Assembly: GCA_020248915.1 (NCBI GenBank)
Contig: JADCGP010000002.1
Coordinates: forward strand, 1 to 64,000
Direction of reading: 5' to 3'
From: Rubrivivax sp.
Lineage (GTDB): Bacteria > Pseudomonadota > Gammaproteobacteria > Burkholderiales > Burkholderiaceae_C
DNA length: 64,000 nt
The notes beneath the pieces are model-generated. The model was not told where the DNA came from. It saw nothing but the letters and a program-made list of their open reading frames with translations, and did no database searches. This document shows, piece by piece, positions 10,990-19,108 of this stretch; positions within the stretch are counted from its first letter, which is position 1, and each line of letters begins with the position of its first letter. The translations under genes were made by a program, and so were the position numbers.

Positions 10990-11940
10990 ATGCGCACGCC
11001 CCTGCTCGCCGCCACCGTGATGGCCCTCGCCGCCGCCCCCGCGCTGGCGCAGGACGCCTGCCCGAACCGCGGCGAACTCGACCCGATCTACTGCGACGCC
11101 AACCGCGACCTGCTCGCCGACACGCCCACCGATCCGGCACGGCTGAAGAACCCGTCGACCCTGGTGTTCACCTACACGCCGGTCGAGGACCCGGCCAAGT
11201 ACGAGAACATCTTCAAGCCCTTCACCGACCACCTGGCTCAGTGCACCGGCAAGCGCGTGGTGTTCTTCCAGGTGCAGAACAACGCCGCGCAGATCGAGGC
11301 GCTGCGCTCGGGCCGGCTGCACGTGGGGGGCTTCTCCACCGGGCCCACGGTGTTCGCCGTCAACAAGGCCGGCGCGATCCCGTTCGCCGTCAAGGGCGAC
11401 GCCAAGGGCTACCAGGGCTACAACCTGATCACGATCGTCAAGGCCTCGAGCCCGTTCCGGACCGTGGCCGACCTGAAGGGCCGCAAGGTCGCGCACACCT
11501 CGCCGTCGTCGAACTCGGGGCACCTCGCGCCGCTGGCGCTGCTGCCGGCCCAGGGCCTCGCTCCAGGCAAGGACTACGAGATCCGCTTCTCCGGCAAGCA
11601 CGACCAGAGCGTGCTCGGCGTCAACAGCGGCGACTACGACGCCGCGCACGTGGCGAGCGACGTCTTCGACCGCATGGCCGACCGCGGGCAGGTCAAGGAA
11701 GGCGACTTCCGCGTGATCTACCGCAGCCAGCGCTTCCCGACCTCGTCCTTCGCCCACGCCCACGACCTCGCCCCGGCGCTGGCGCAGCAGATCGTCAAGT
11801 GCTTCACCGACTACCGCTTCCCGGACTCGATGAAGAAGGACTTCGACGGTGCCGACCGCTTCGTGCCGATCTCGTACCAGAAGGAGTGGGCGGTGGTGCG
11901 CGAGGTCGACAAGGTGGCCGCCGAGCAGGCCAAGAAGTGA
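10990..11940 (+). CDS. phnD: Phosphate/phosphite/phosphonate ABC transporter, periplasmic binding protein
   Basis: Solute-binding subunit of the PhnCDE-type importer, 316 aa. A Sec signal peptide (residues 1-21, LLAATVMALAAAPALAQ) precedes the mature chain. The PhnD signature is seen in LVFTYTPVEDPAKYENIFKPFTDHL and in HTSPSSNSGHLAPLALL, where the Ser-rich loop contacts the phosphonate oxyanion. The ATG is preceded by GAGGAG at 10979-10984. It is the first gene of phnD-C-E-E. Specificity (phosphate, phosphite or a phosphonate) cannot be read from the sequence. Confidence 0.92.
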   Translation: MRTPLLAATVMALAAAPALAQDACPNRGELDPIYCDANRDLLADTPTDPARLKNPSTLVFTYTPVEDPAKYENIFKPFTDHLAQCTGKRVVFFQVQNNAAQIEALRSGRLHVGGFSTGPTVFAVNKAGAIPFAVKGDAKGYQGYNLITIVKASSPFRTVADLKGRKVAHTSPSSNSGHLAPLALLPAQGLAPGKDYEIRFSGKHDQSVLGVNSGDYDAAHVASDVFDRMADRGQVKEGDFRVIYRSQRFPTSSFAHAHDLAPALAQQIVKCFTDYRFPDSMKKDFDGADRFVPISYQKEWAVVREVDKVAAEQAKK

Positions 11941-11961
11941 GCGCGGCGCGCTGAGCGTCCC

Positions 11962-12732
11962 GTGGCCACGCCCCGCCCGACGCGGCTCGAGCTCGCCGGG
12001 CTCGCGAAGAGCTACGTGCCCGGCAAGCCGGTGCTCTCCGGCATCGACCTCGCCTTCGAGGGAGCGGCGCTCACCGCGATCATCGGCCCCAGCGGCACCG
12101 GCAAGAGCACGCTGATCCGCTGCATCAACCGGCTGGTCGAACCCACGGCGGGCGCGATCCGCCTCGACGGCACCGACCTCACCACGCTTCGCGGCGACGC
12201 GCTGCGCAGGGCGCGCTCGCGCATCGGCATGGTGTTCCAGGAGTACAACCTGGTCGAGCGGCTGACGGTGATGGAGAACCTGCTGACCGGCGTGCTCGGG
12301 CGCACCAGCGCCTGGGCGGCGTGGCGGCGCAGGTTCGGGCGCGCCGACCTCGAGCGCGCCTGGGCGCTGCTCGAGCGCGTGGGCCTGCAGGAGTTCGCCA
12401 ACGCGCGCGCCGACTCGCTTTCGGGGGGCCAGCGGCAGCGCGTGGGCATCGCGCGCGCGGTGATGCAGGAGCCGGCGCTGCTGCTGGCCGACGAGCCGAC
12501 GAGCTCGCTCGACCCGAAGACCTCGGTCGAGATCATGGAGCTGCTCCAGGGCGTGGCCCGGCGCGAAGGCATCCCGGTGATCGTGAACATGCACGACGTC
12601 GACCTGGCGCGGCGCTTCGCGTCCCGCATCGTCGGCATGAGCGGCGGCAGGGTCGTCTACGACGGCCCGCCGCAGGGCCTCGGCGACGACATGCTGCGCC
12701 AGATCTACGGCGGCGAGGACTGGCTGCAGTGA
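11962..12732 (+). CDS. phnC: Phosphonate ABC transporter ATP-binding protein
   Basis: ATPase subunit of the importer, 256 aa, starting at GTG 11962. Walker A is GPSGTGKST (residues 42-50), the Q-loop is in [10 protein letters not shown], the ABC signature is [15 protein letters not shown] and Walker B is [14 protein letters not shown] with the switch His in NMHDVDLA. The stop shares TGATG with the next gene, so the permease is translated by coupling. Confidence 0.93.
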   Translation: MATPRPTRLELAGLAKSYVPGKPVLSGIDLAFEGAALTAIIGPSGTGKSTLIRCINRLVEPTAGAIRLDGTDLTTLRGDALRRARSRIGMVFQEYNLVERLTVMENLLTGVLGRTSAWAAWRRRFGRADLERAWALLERVGLQEFANARADSLSGGQRQRVGIARAVMQEPALLLADEPTSSLDPKTSVEIMELLQGVARREGIPVIVNMHDVDLARRFASRIVGMSGGRVVYDGPPQGLGDDMLRQIYGGEDWLQ

Positions 12733-13538
12733 TGGAGCCGAGCGCGAGCCCGCGCGCCCTGCCCGGCCACGTGCGCCCGTTCGCGATGAGCCGGGCCGAG
12801 CGCATCGGCTGGATCGTCTTCGCGGTACTCGCCGCCTGGGCGGCCAGCCGCATCGACCCGTCGTGGGCGCGCTTCGTCACGGGCCTGGCCAACGCCGAGC
12901 GCTTCTTCGACCGGATGCTGCCGCCCATCTTCACCCCCGAGCGCGAGCTGGTTAGGGGGCTGGCCGAGAGCCTGCAGATCGCCGTGCTGGCCACCGCCCT
13001 CGGCCTGGCGCTGTCGCTGCCGCTCGGGCTGCTCGCGGCACGCAACCTGATGCCGGGCTGGGTAAGCTGGTCGGCCCGCTTCGTCATCACCGTGTGCCGC
13101 ACCTTCCACCCGGTGATCGTGGCCATCGTGTTCGTCAAGGCAGTGGGCTTCGGCGCACTTGCCGGCATCTTCGCCCTCACGGTGGCCAGCATCGGCTTCG
13201 TCGGCAAGCTGTTCGCCGAAGCCATCGAGGAGATCTCGATGAAGCCGATCGAGGCCGTGCGCGCCACCGGCGCCAGCTTCGCCAACGTGCTCCTGTTCGC
13301 CGTGGTGCCGCAGGTGCTGTACCGCTTCATCGGCTTCATCGCCTACCTCGCCGACAGCAACCTGCGCAACTCGGCCATCGTCGGCCTCGTCGGGGCCGGC
13401 GGCATCGGCGGCACGCTCTTCGCGGCCTTCCAGCGCTTCGACTACGACTACGTGCTCGGCATCCTGCTGTGCATCATCGGGCTGATCATGGTGGGCGAGG
13501 CCCTGCAGCTGGCGGTGAAGAAGGTGTTCCGGCAGTGA
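12732..13538 (+). CDS. phnE: Phosphonate ABC transporter permease, first PhnE
   Basis: Inner-membrane permease of the importer, 268 aa, with about six membrane segments. The EAA loop that contacts PhnC is at AEAIEEISMKPIEAVRATGASFANVLLFAVVPQ and is followed by the conserved SNLRNSAIVGLVGAGGIGGTL. It overlaps phnC (TGATG) and the second permease (GTGA). Two different PhnE subunits in tandem, probably acting as a heterodimer, are common in proteobacterial systems. Confidence 0.92.
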   Translation: MEPSASPRALPGHVRPFAMSRAERIGWIVFAVLAAWAASRIDPSWARFVTGLANAERFFDRMLPPIFTPERELVRGLAESLQIAVLATALGLALSLPLGLLAARNLMPGWVSWSARFVITVCRTFHPVIVAIVFVKAVGFGALAGIFALTVASIGFVGKLFAEAIEEISMKPIEAVRATGASFANVLLFAVVPQVLYRFIGFIAYLADSNLRNSAIVGLVGAGGIGGTLFAAFQRFDYDYVLGILLCIIGLIMVGEALQLAVKKVFRQ

Positions 13539-14386
13539 GCGACGCGGCAGTCCCGGCCGCCGCCGGCGCGGCGGGCGCGGCACGGGAGTGGCGGCGCTTC
13601 ACGCCGGCCGAGCGGCTGGCGCGCTTTGCCACCTACTTCCTGTGCGTGGCCGCCATCGTCGCCTCGCTGCGCACGGTGGACGTGATTCCCGAGTTCCTGG
13701 CCGACGCGCCTGCGCAGGTGCAGGACCTGTTCGTGCGCATGTGGCCGGTGGATTGGGCCTTCTACGTCACGCCGCGCAACACCGGCGCGCAGACCGTGCA
13801 CGCGGCACTGCTCGACACTCTGGCCATCGCGCTGCTGGGGACGGTGTTCGGGCTCGTGCTGGCGGTGCCTTTCGGCTTCCTCGCGGCGCGCAACATCGTG
13901 CGGCTGTCATGGGTGAACTGGCTCGCCCGCCTGGTGCTGGTGGCCACCCGCAGCACCTCCACGCTGCTGTGGGCGCTGTTCTTCGTCGCGGTGTTCGGGC
14001 CCGGCGCGCTGGCCGGCACCTGCGCCATCGCCTTCCGCTCGATCGGGTTCGTCGGCAAGCTGCTGTCCGAGGCGATCGAGGAGTCGCACCGCGGCACGAT
14101 CGAGGCCCTCACGGCCGCCGGGGCGAGCTGGACCAGCCGCGTGCTGTACGGCTACTGGCCGCAGGTCAAGCCAGCCTTCGTGGCGATCGCGATGTTCCGC
14201 TGGGACATCAACGTGCGCGAGTCGTCGGTGCTCGGCCTGGTCGGCGCCGGCGGCATCGGCATGGCGATGAACGCGGCCATCGACACCTTCGAGTGGCAGC
14301 GCGTCGCGCTGATCCTGCTCGTCATCTTCGCCGTCGTGGTGGCCTCGGAGCTGCTGGTGACGTGGCTGCGCAAGCGCCTGCTCTGA
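13535..14386 (+). CDS. phnE: Phosphonate ABC transporter permease, second PhnE
   Basis: Second permease, 283 aa, starting at GTG 13535 inside the stop of the first permease. Segments such as LLGTVFGLVLAVPFGFLAARN are membrane-spanning, and the EAA-like loop SEAIEESHRGTIEALTAAGASW is intact, as is SVLGLVGAGGIGMAM. It is clearly diverged from its neighbour, so it is not a recent duplication. No carbon-phosphorus lyase, phosphonatase or phosphite dehydrogenase gene lies next to the operon. Confidence 0.92.
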   Translation: MSDAAVPAAAGAAGAAREWRRFTPAERLARFATYFLCVAAIVASLRTVDVIPEFLADAPAQVQDLFVRMWPVDWAFYVTPRNTGAQTVHAALLDTLAIALLGTVFGLVLAVPFGFLAARNIVRLSWVNWLARLVLVATRSTSTLLWALFFVAVFGPGALAGTCAIAFRSIGFVGKLLSEAIEESHRGTIEALTAAGASWTSRVLYGYWPQVKPAFVAIAMFRWDINVRESSVLGLVGAGGIGMAMNAAIDTFEWQRVALILLVIFAVVVASELLVTWLRKRLL

Positions 14387-15480
14387 CGCTCGACGCGCTG
14401 CGGGCCCACGCCGTGGCGCGCAGCCTGTTCCCGCCGACCACGCTGCCGCAGGCGGTGGCGCGGCTCGGCTTCGTGCAGGCCGACCCGATCCGCGCCCCCG
14501 CGCGCGCGCAGGACCTGACGTTGCGCCTGCGCGTGGCCGGCTACCGCGCCGGCGACCTCGAGGCGCGCTACCCGCGGCTCGGGCTGGAGGAGGACTTCTT
14601 CGTCAACTACGGCTTCGTGCCGGCCGCGCTGCACGCGCTGATGCATCCGCGCACCCCGCGCACGCCGTGGCCCAAGGCGCGCTGGGCGCAGGCGCACGCG
14701 GTGCGCGAGTTCGTGCGCGGGCGCGGCGTGGCGCACCCGGCCGAGGTCGATGCCGAGTTCGCCCACGGGCGCGCGCGCAACTGGTTCGGCGGCAGCTCGC
14801 GCGCCAGCACGCAGCTGCTGGACGGCATGCACTACCGCGGCCTGCTGCGCGTGGCGCGGCGCGAGGGCGGCGTCCGCTGCTATGCGGTGCACGACGCGCA
14901 CGAGCGGCGCGCCGACGCACCCGCGCCCGACGCCGCGCTCGATGCGCTGGTCGACGCGGTGGTGGCGCTGTACGCGCCGCTGCCCGGCCCGACGCTGTCG
15001 CAGCTGGTGATGTGGCTGCGCGCCGCGGCCCCGCAGTGGACCGACCGCCGCCGCGACGCGCTGGACCGCGCCCGCCGCCGGCTGCCGTCGGCGCGGGTCG
15101 GCGGCGTCGACTGGTTCTGGCCGGCCGGCGAGAACCCGGCCGCGGCGCGCCACGCCGAGCGGGCCCAGGCCGCGGCCGTGCGCCTGCTGGCGCCCTTCGA
15201 CCCGGTGGTGTGGGACCGGCGCCGCTTCGAGCTGCTGTGGGGCTGGGCCTACCGCTTCGAGGCCTACGTGCCGGCGCCCGCCCGCGTGCGCGGCTACTAC
15301 GCGCTGCCGCTGCTGTGGCGCGACCGCGTCGTCGGCTGGGGCAACCTCGCCTGGCGCGACGGCGCGCTGCAGGCGCAGCTCGGCTACGTCAGCGGCCGCG
15401 CACCGCGCGAGCGCGGCTTCGGCGCGGCACTGGACGAGGAGCTCGACCGGATCGCCGGCTTCCTCGTGCCGCGCCGCTGA
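14362..15480 (+). CDS. YcaQ-like winged-helix DNA glycosylase family protein
   Basis: A protein of the crosslink-repair glycosylase YcaQ / winged helix DNA-binding family. Family stretches are ARSLFPPTTLPQAVARLGFVQADPI at the N-terminus, EDFFVNYGFVPAALHALMHPR, and LLAPFDPVVWDRRRFELLWGWAYRFEAYVP near the C-terminus; E. coli YcaQ unhooks DNA interstrand crosslinks. No ATG is available upstream of the conserved start. GTG at 14362, inside the end of the second phnE, gives 372 aa and LTLDALRAHAVARSLF in the expected place; GTG at 14413 is the alternative. Position suggests readthrough from the phn operon. Confidence 0.8.
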   Translation: MAAQAPALTLDALRAHAVARSLFPPTTLPQAVARLGFVQADPIRAPARAQDLTLRLRVAGYRAGDLEARYPRLGLEEDFFVNYGFVPAALHALMHPRTPRTPWPKARWAQAHAVREFVRGRGVAHPAEVDAEFAHGRARNWFGGSSRASTQLLDGMHYRGLLRVARREGGVRCYAVHDAHERRADAPAPDAALDALVDAVVALYAPLPGPTLSQLVMWLRAAAPQWTDRRRDALDRARRRLPSARVGGVDWFWPAGENPAAARHAERAQAAAVRLLAPFDPVVWDRRRFELLWGWAYRFEAYVPAPARVRGYYALPLLWRDRVVGWGNLAWRDGALQAQLGYVSGRAPRERGFGAALDEELDRIAGFLVPRR

Positions 15481-15794
15481 GCCGCCGACGGACGGATTCG
15501 GTCGCGCCCATCCGGTGCCGGCGGCACGCCCGCGGGAGGCCGGGCCACGCCGCGGCGGGCGTGTCGGGTTTGTTCACAGCCTCTCTGGCGGCAGCCTGCG
15601 GCGGCCCGTTCATCATCGATCGGACGGATGTGCCTGCCAGGCGTTCCGTGGTAGATCTCGGCGCAGAAGAGAAACGGGAGGATCCTGCCGGCGCGCGCCC
15701 GCGGCGGCCGCGCGGAATCGCGATCGTCCCGGCCCAGCCCCGCCCTCGGCAGTCCGGGCGGCCCCCGACCGGACGCGAGAGCCGCTCCCGCCCG
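15481..15794 (+). other. Gene-free stretch
   Basis: These 314 bases separate the YcaQ-like gene from the next gene. The plus-strand frame of the downstream protein stays open through it, but it has no start codon with a ribosome-binding site and looks like GC-driven open frame rather than coding sequence. I see no RNA gene, convincing promoter or terminator in it. Confidence 0.5.
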
Positions 15795-17132
15795 ATGCCC
15801 TCCTCCTCCCCCGCGGCGCCCCAGCCGCCGCTGCGGCGCCGGCGCACGGTGCAGTTCGACGTCGAGCGGTTCGCCGCCCGGCTCGACGAGGCCGTCGAGC
15901 GCGAGCTCGAGGCCGCTGCCGCCGGCAGGCCGCTCTGGCTCGACGCGCATGCGGCCGCCGACGGCGACCGCATGCGCGAGACCGCACTGCTGCACCTGCT
16001 CGCGCTGCTGAAGGCGTTCTGCGACGCGGCGCTGCCCGCCGGCGGGCTGCCGCTGGACCGCACCGGCGCGCCGCGCGACCTGGCCGCGCTGCGCGCCAAC
16101 GGGCGCCGGCTGGCCCGCGCCGGCGAGTGCACGCCGAAGGCGCTGGACAAGATCCGATCCGGCCGGCCGGTGGACCTGCGCATCGCCGTGGCGCTGCTGC
16201 ACGCCCTGCGCTTCGTGCTCGGGCGGCCGCGGCTGCAGCTGCCCGACATCGGCGGCGTCGAGTCCGAGCGCCTGCGGCTGGCGCGCCGCATCGAACACGC
16301 GCTGCACGCGGCCGCCCACGAGCTGCCGGCCAGCGTGGCCGCCGCCCTGCAGCGGCGCGCCGCCGAGACCGCCGGCTACACCTACCTGATGGACGAAGTG
16401 TGCGTCCACTACGGCAAGCTGCGGCTGGAGGTCGATGCGCTCGGCCTGAGCCGGCTGCGCCTGAGACGCACGACGCGCTACGTGCCGCTGCGGCTGGCCG
16501 GCTTCCCGGGCCGCCTCGCTCCGGCGCGCACCTACGAGTGGCACCACTGGAACCGCGTCGGCGCCACGCGGCTGCAGGTGCAGGTGCTGCCGCCGCAGGC
16601 TGCCGCGGCGCAGGCGGCCACCGGGCCGCCGGTCGAGCCGCCGGTCGAGCCGCTGGTCGAGCCGCTGGTCGAGCAGCCGTCCGAGCCGCCGTTCGAGCTG
16701 CCGCTGACGCGGCGGCTTCTGCGCGAGCAGGGGGTCTTCGTGGTCGAGATCGACCCGGGGGCCGATCCGGCGCTGCTGCAGCGGCTGGTGCTGCCGGCCG
16801 CCGGCAACCCGGGTCCGCTGCTGGCCGTGCAGTGGGAAGAGGAACTGCTGCTGCACCCGGCCGACAGCGACGGCCTGGCCTGGCCGGCGCCGCTCAGCGG
16901 CCTGCGCGTCGAGTTCGAGCCCGGGCTGGACGACCGGCTCGACATCTCGGTGGGCGACTCGCCGGGCCTGCAGCGCACCGCGCGCGGCTGGCTGCTCGAC
17001 CGCAGCCTGATGCCGCGCGAGCTGGTCACCGTACGGCTGCGGCTGCGGGGTCTCGATCCATCGCTGCCGATGCGGCTGGGCGCCGGCGGCGAATGCCCCG
17101 CGCCGTCCGGGGCACCGCAGGCGTCGGATTGA
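15795..17132 (+). CDS. Hypothetical protein with Pro-Val-Glu repeat linker
   Basis: I do not recognise this 445-aa protein. Residues 15-180 are rich in Leu, Arg and Ala and look helical (ERFAARLDEAVERELEAAAA, LLHLLALLKAFCDAA). A central charged block with YEWHHWNRVGATRL is followed by a linker of six four-residue units (PVEP/LVEP, about residues 279-302). A beta-rich C-terminal part (RREQGVFVVEIDPGADPALLQRL, VQWEEELLLHPAD, LDRSLMPRELVTVRLRL) follows. There is no signal peptide or membrane segment, so it is probably cytoplasmic. The start ATG has no clear ribosome-binding site. Codon use matches its surroundings. Confidence 0.7.
   Translation: MPSSSPAAPQPPLRRRRTVQFDVERFAARLDEAVERELEAAAAGRPLWLDAHAAADGDRMRETALLHLLALLKAFCDAALPAGGLPLDRTGAPRDLAALRANGRRLARAGECTPKALDKIRSGRPVDLRIAVALLHALRFVLGRPRLQLPDIGGVESERLRLARRIEHALHAAAHELPASVAAALQRRAAETAGYTYLMDEVCVHYGKLRLEVDALGLSRLRLRRTTRYVPLRLAGFPGRLAPARTYEWHHWNRVGATRLQVQVLPPQAAAAQAATGPPVEPPVEPLVEPLVEQPSEPPFELPLTRRLLREQGVFVVEIDPGADPALLQRLVLPAAGNPGPLLAVQWEEELLLHPADSDGLAWPAPLSGLRVEFEPGLDDRLDISVGDSPGLQRTARGWLLDRSLMPRELVTVRLRLRGLDPSLPMRLGAGGECPAPSGAPQASD
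16629..16700 (+). repeat. Six tandem 12-bp units encoding PVEP-type repeats
   Basis: Six in-frame 12-nt units related to CCGGTCGAGCCG run from 16629 to 16700; the first two are identical and the later ones differ by point changes. They encode PVEP PVEP LVEP LVEQ PSEP PFEL, a flexible linker inside the hypothetical protein. Copy number could vary between strains. Confidence 0.85.
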
Positions 17133-17208
17133 CGCTGCGGCGCGCGCCGCGCAGCATGGCGCGGTGCCCAGGCCCATCCACGCCGATCCCCGCCGCGATG
17201 TCGATGTG

Positions 17209-17952
17209 ATGCCGCTCTGGCCGCTGGCGCTGCTGGCCGGATTGCTGCCGCTGGTGGGCGCGCTGGCGGCCTGGGCGGTGTCGACGCAGCAGCAGCTGAT
17301 CCCGGCCTGCAACCCGTTCTTCGAGGGCTGCGTGTCGGTGAGCCGCGCCGCGCGCGTCGGGCTGCCCAACCTGATCTTCCAGGCCGCGATGGTGCCGGCC
17401 GCCACGCTGCAGGGCCTGGTGTGGCTGCTGGCCGCGCGCTGGCTGCGCGCCGAGCTCGGCCCCACGCGCGGCGTGCGCTGGCTCGCCCCGCTCGGCGCGA
17501 CCGCCGCCGTCGCGCTGGTCGTCTACGCCACCTTCCTCGGCACCGAGGGGGCCGCCTACCGCTTCCTGCGGCAGTACGGCACGGTCGTCTACTTCGGCTT
17601 CACGTGCCTGTGCCTGCTGCTGGCCGGCGGCGCGGTGCAGCAGCTGGCCGCGCGCGGCACGCTGCACCTGCCCGCGACGCTGGAGCGCGCGATGCTGGTG
17701 CTGGCCGCCACGCTGGTGGCGCTGGGGCTGGGCAACGCCTTCGTCGCCGTGGTGCTGGGCGACCCGTGGAAGGGCCGCGTCGAGAACGTCACCGAGTGGT
17801 GGGGCTCGCTGCTGTTCGTGCTCGGCTTCTTCGCGCTGGCGGCGATGTGGCGGCGGCTCGGGCTCGGCCTCACGCTGCAGGCTGCGCAGGCGCCGGCAGC
17901 GGACGCTGCAGCGCCGCCAGCGCAGAGCCCAGCGCCAGCGCCGCGGCGCTGA
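17209..17952 (+). CDS. Six-transmembrane protein of unknown function (Frag1/DRAM-like topology)
   Basis: An integral membrane protein of 247 aa with six predicted segments: PLALLAGLLPLVGALAAWAV, FQAAMVPAATLQGLVWLL, LAPLGATAAVALVVYATFLG, YFGFTCLCLLLAGGAV, MLVLAATLVALGLGNAFV and LLFVLGFFALAAMW. The loop NPFFEGCVSVSRAAR after the first segment and the six-segment layout recall the Frag1/DRAM/Sfk1 group, but this is a weak resemblance. The ATG at 17209 directly precedes the first segment; a GTG at 17164 would add 15 residues. The Ala/Pro-rich C-terminal tail overlaps the convergent MFS gene by 83 bp. Confidence 0.72.
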   Translation: MPLWPLALLAGLLPLVGALAAWAVSTQQQLIPACNPFFEGCVSVSRAARVGLPNLIFQAAMVPAATLQGLVWLLAARWLRAELGPTRGVRWLAPLGATAAVALVVYATFLGTEGAAYRFLRQYGTVVYFGFTCLCLLLAGGAVQQLAARGTLHLPATLERAMLVLAATLVALGLGNAFVAVVLGDPWKGRVENVTEWWGSLLFVLGFFALAAMWRRLGLGLTLQAAQAPAADAAAPPAQSPAPAPRR

Positions 17953-19108
17953 CCACGAAGCCCAGCTCCAGGCCACCGGCGGCGTCGGCACCGCCCCCGG
18001 GCGCGGCCCGGTCCGCCACCAGGCCCACCAGCACCGGGCCGACGATCTGCCCGCCAGCGAACACGATCGTGAAGGCCGCGATGCCCGCGGGCCAGGCCGC
18101 GGGCGCGCAGTTGTGCCGCACCAGCGCGGTGGTGCTGGCCACGACCGACAGGAACACCGCGCCGAACAGCAGCCCCGACAGGAACACGCCGGGCTGGGCC
18201 GGCCACAGCACCGGCAGCACGGTGGCCAGCGCCAGCAGCGCGTTGAGCTGCGCCAGAGGCCGGCCCGAGCGGTGGCGCTGCAGCAGCCCGGCCCACAGCC
18301 AGGGCGAGGCCACGACCGCGGCGCCCAGCAGCACGTAGAACGCGGTGGTCACCGCCGCCGTCTGGCCCTGCTCGCGCAGCAGCGAGATCACGAAGGTCAT
18401 GTAGCCGATGTAGCCCACGCCGAACAGCGCGTAGCCGGCCAGGGCCGGCAGGAAGCGCCGCGCGTCGAAGCGCACCCGGACCGCGCTGCGGGCCGGCGGC
18501 GCGACCAGCGTGCGCGTGCCGGCCAGCGTGAGCAGCGTGGCCAGCAGCGCCGCCGCACCCAGGCCGAGCCAGGCCCGCGGCCAGCCCGCCGGCTGCGCCC
18601 CGGCCAGCGCGGGCACCAGCAGCGCCGAGCCGACGATGCCCAGGCCCACGCCCCCGTAGTAGATGCCCAGCAGCAGCCCGGCGCGTTCGGGCTGCGCGCC
18701 GGCCAGCCGCGCCGCGAGCAGCCCGCCGCCGACGAAGCTGGCGGCACTGGCCACGCCGCTGGCCAGGCGCAGCAGCCCGAGCGCCGCGTCGCCGCGCGCC
18801 AGCCCGTGGGCGGCCAGCAGCAGCGCGGCGCCGAAGCCGCCGGCCAGCATCCAGGTGCGCGCGTCCAGCCGCGCCAGCACCTGCGGCGCGAGCAGCGCGC
18901 CCAGCAGGTAGCCGGCGGCATTGAGCGTGTTCATGGCGCCGCCCGTGACGTAACTCCAGCCGAGGTCGGCGCGCATCGGCGGCAGCAGCAGCGCGTAGGA
19001 AAAGCGCGCCAGCCCGAGCGACACCGCCGCGGCGAAGGCGAGCGCCAGCGCGGCGCCGAGGGCGGCGCGCCTCGAGGGGCCCGGCGCGGCGTGCGGCGGC
19101 GTGCTCAT
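17870..19108 (-). CDS. YbfB/YjiJ-type MFS transporter
   Basis: A 412-aa major facilitator with twelve membrane segments. The N-terminus (SLGLARFSYALLLPPMRADLGWSYVTGGAMNTLNAAGYLLGAL) is characteristic of the YbfB/YjiJ subgroup, whose substrates are not known. Its ATG overlaps the stop of the HAD phosphatase gene (ATGA), so the two are coupled. The C-terminal codons overlap the convergent six-segment membrane protein gene. Confidence 0.88.
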   Translation of the reverse strand: MSTPPHAAPGPSRRAALGAALALAFAAAVSLGLARFSYALLLPPMRADLGWSYVTGGAMNTLNAAGYLLGALLAPQVLARLDARTWMLAGGFGAALLLAAHGLARGDAALGLLRLASGVASAASFVGGGLLAARLAGAQPERAGLLLGIYYGGVGLGIVGSALLVPALAGAQPAGWPRAWLGLGAAALLATLLTLAGTRTLVAPPARSAVRVRFDARRFLPALAGYALFGVGYIGYMTFVISLLREQGQTAAVTTAFYVLLGAAVVASPWLWAGLLQRHRSGRPLAQLNALLALATVLPVLWPAQPGVFLSGLLFGAVFLSVVASTTALVRHNCAPAAWPAGIAAFTIVFAGGQIVGPVLVGLVADRAAPGGGADAAGGLELGFVVSAAALALGSALAALQRPLPAPAQPAA

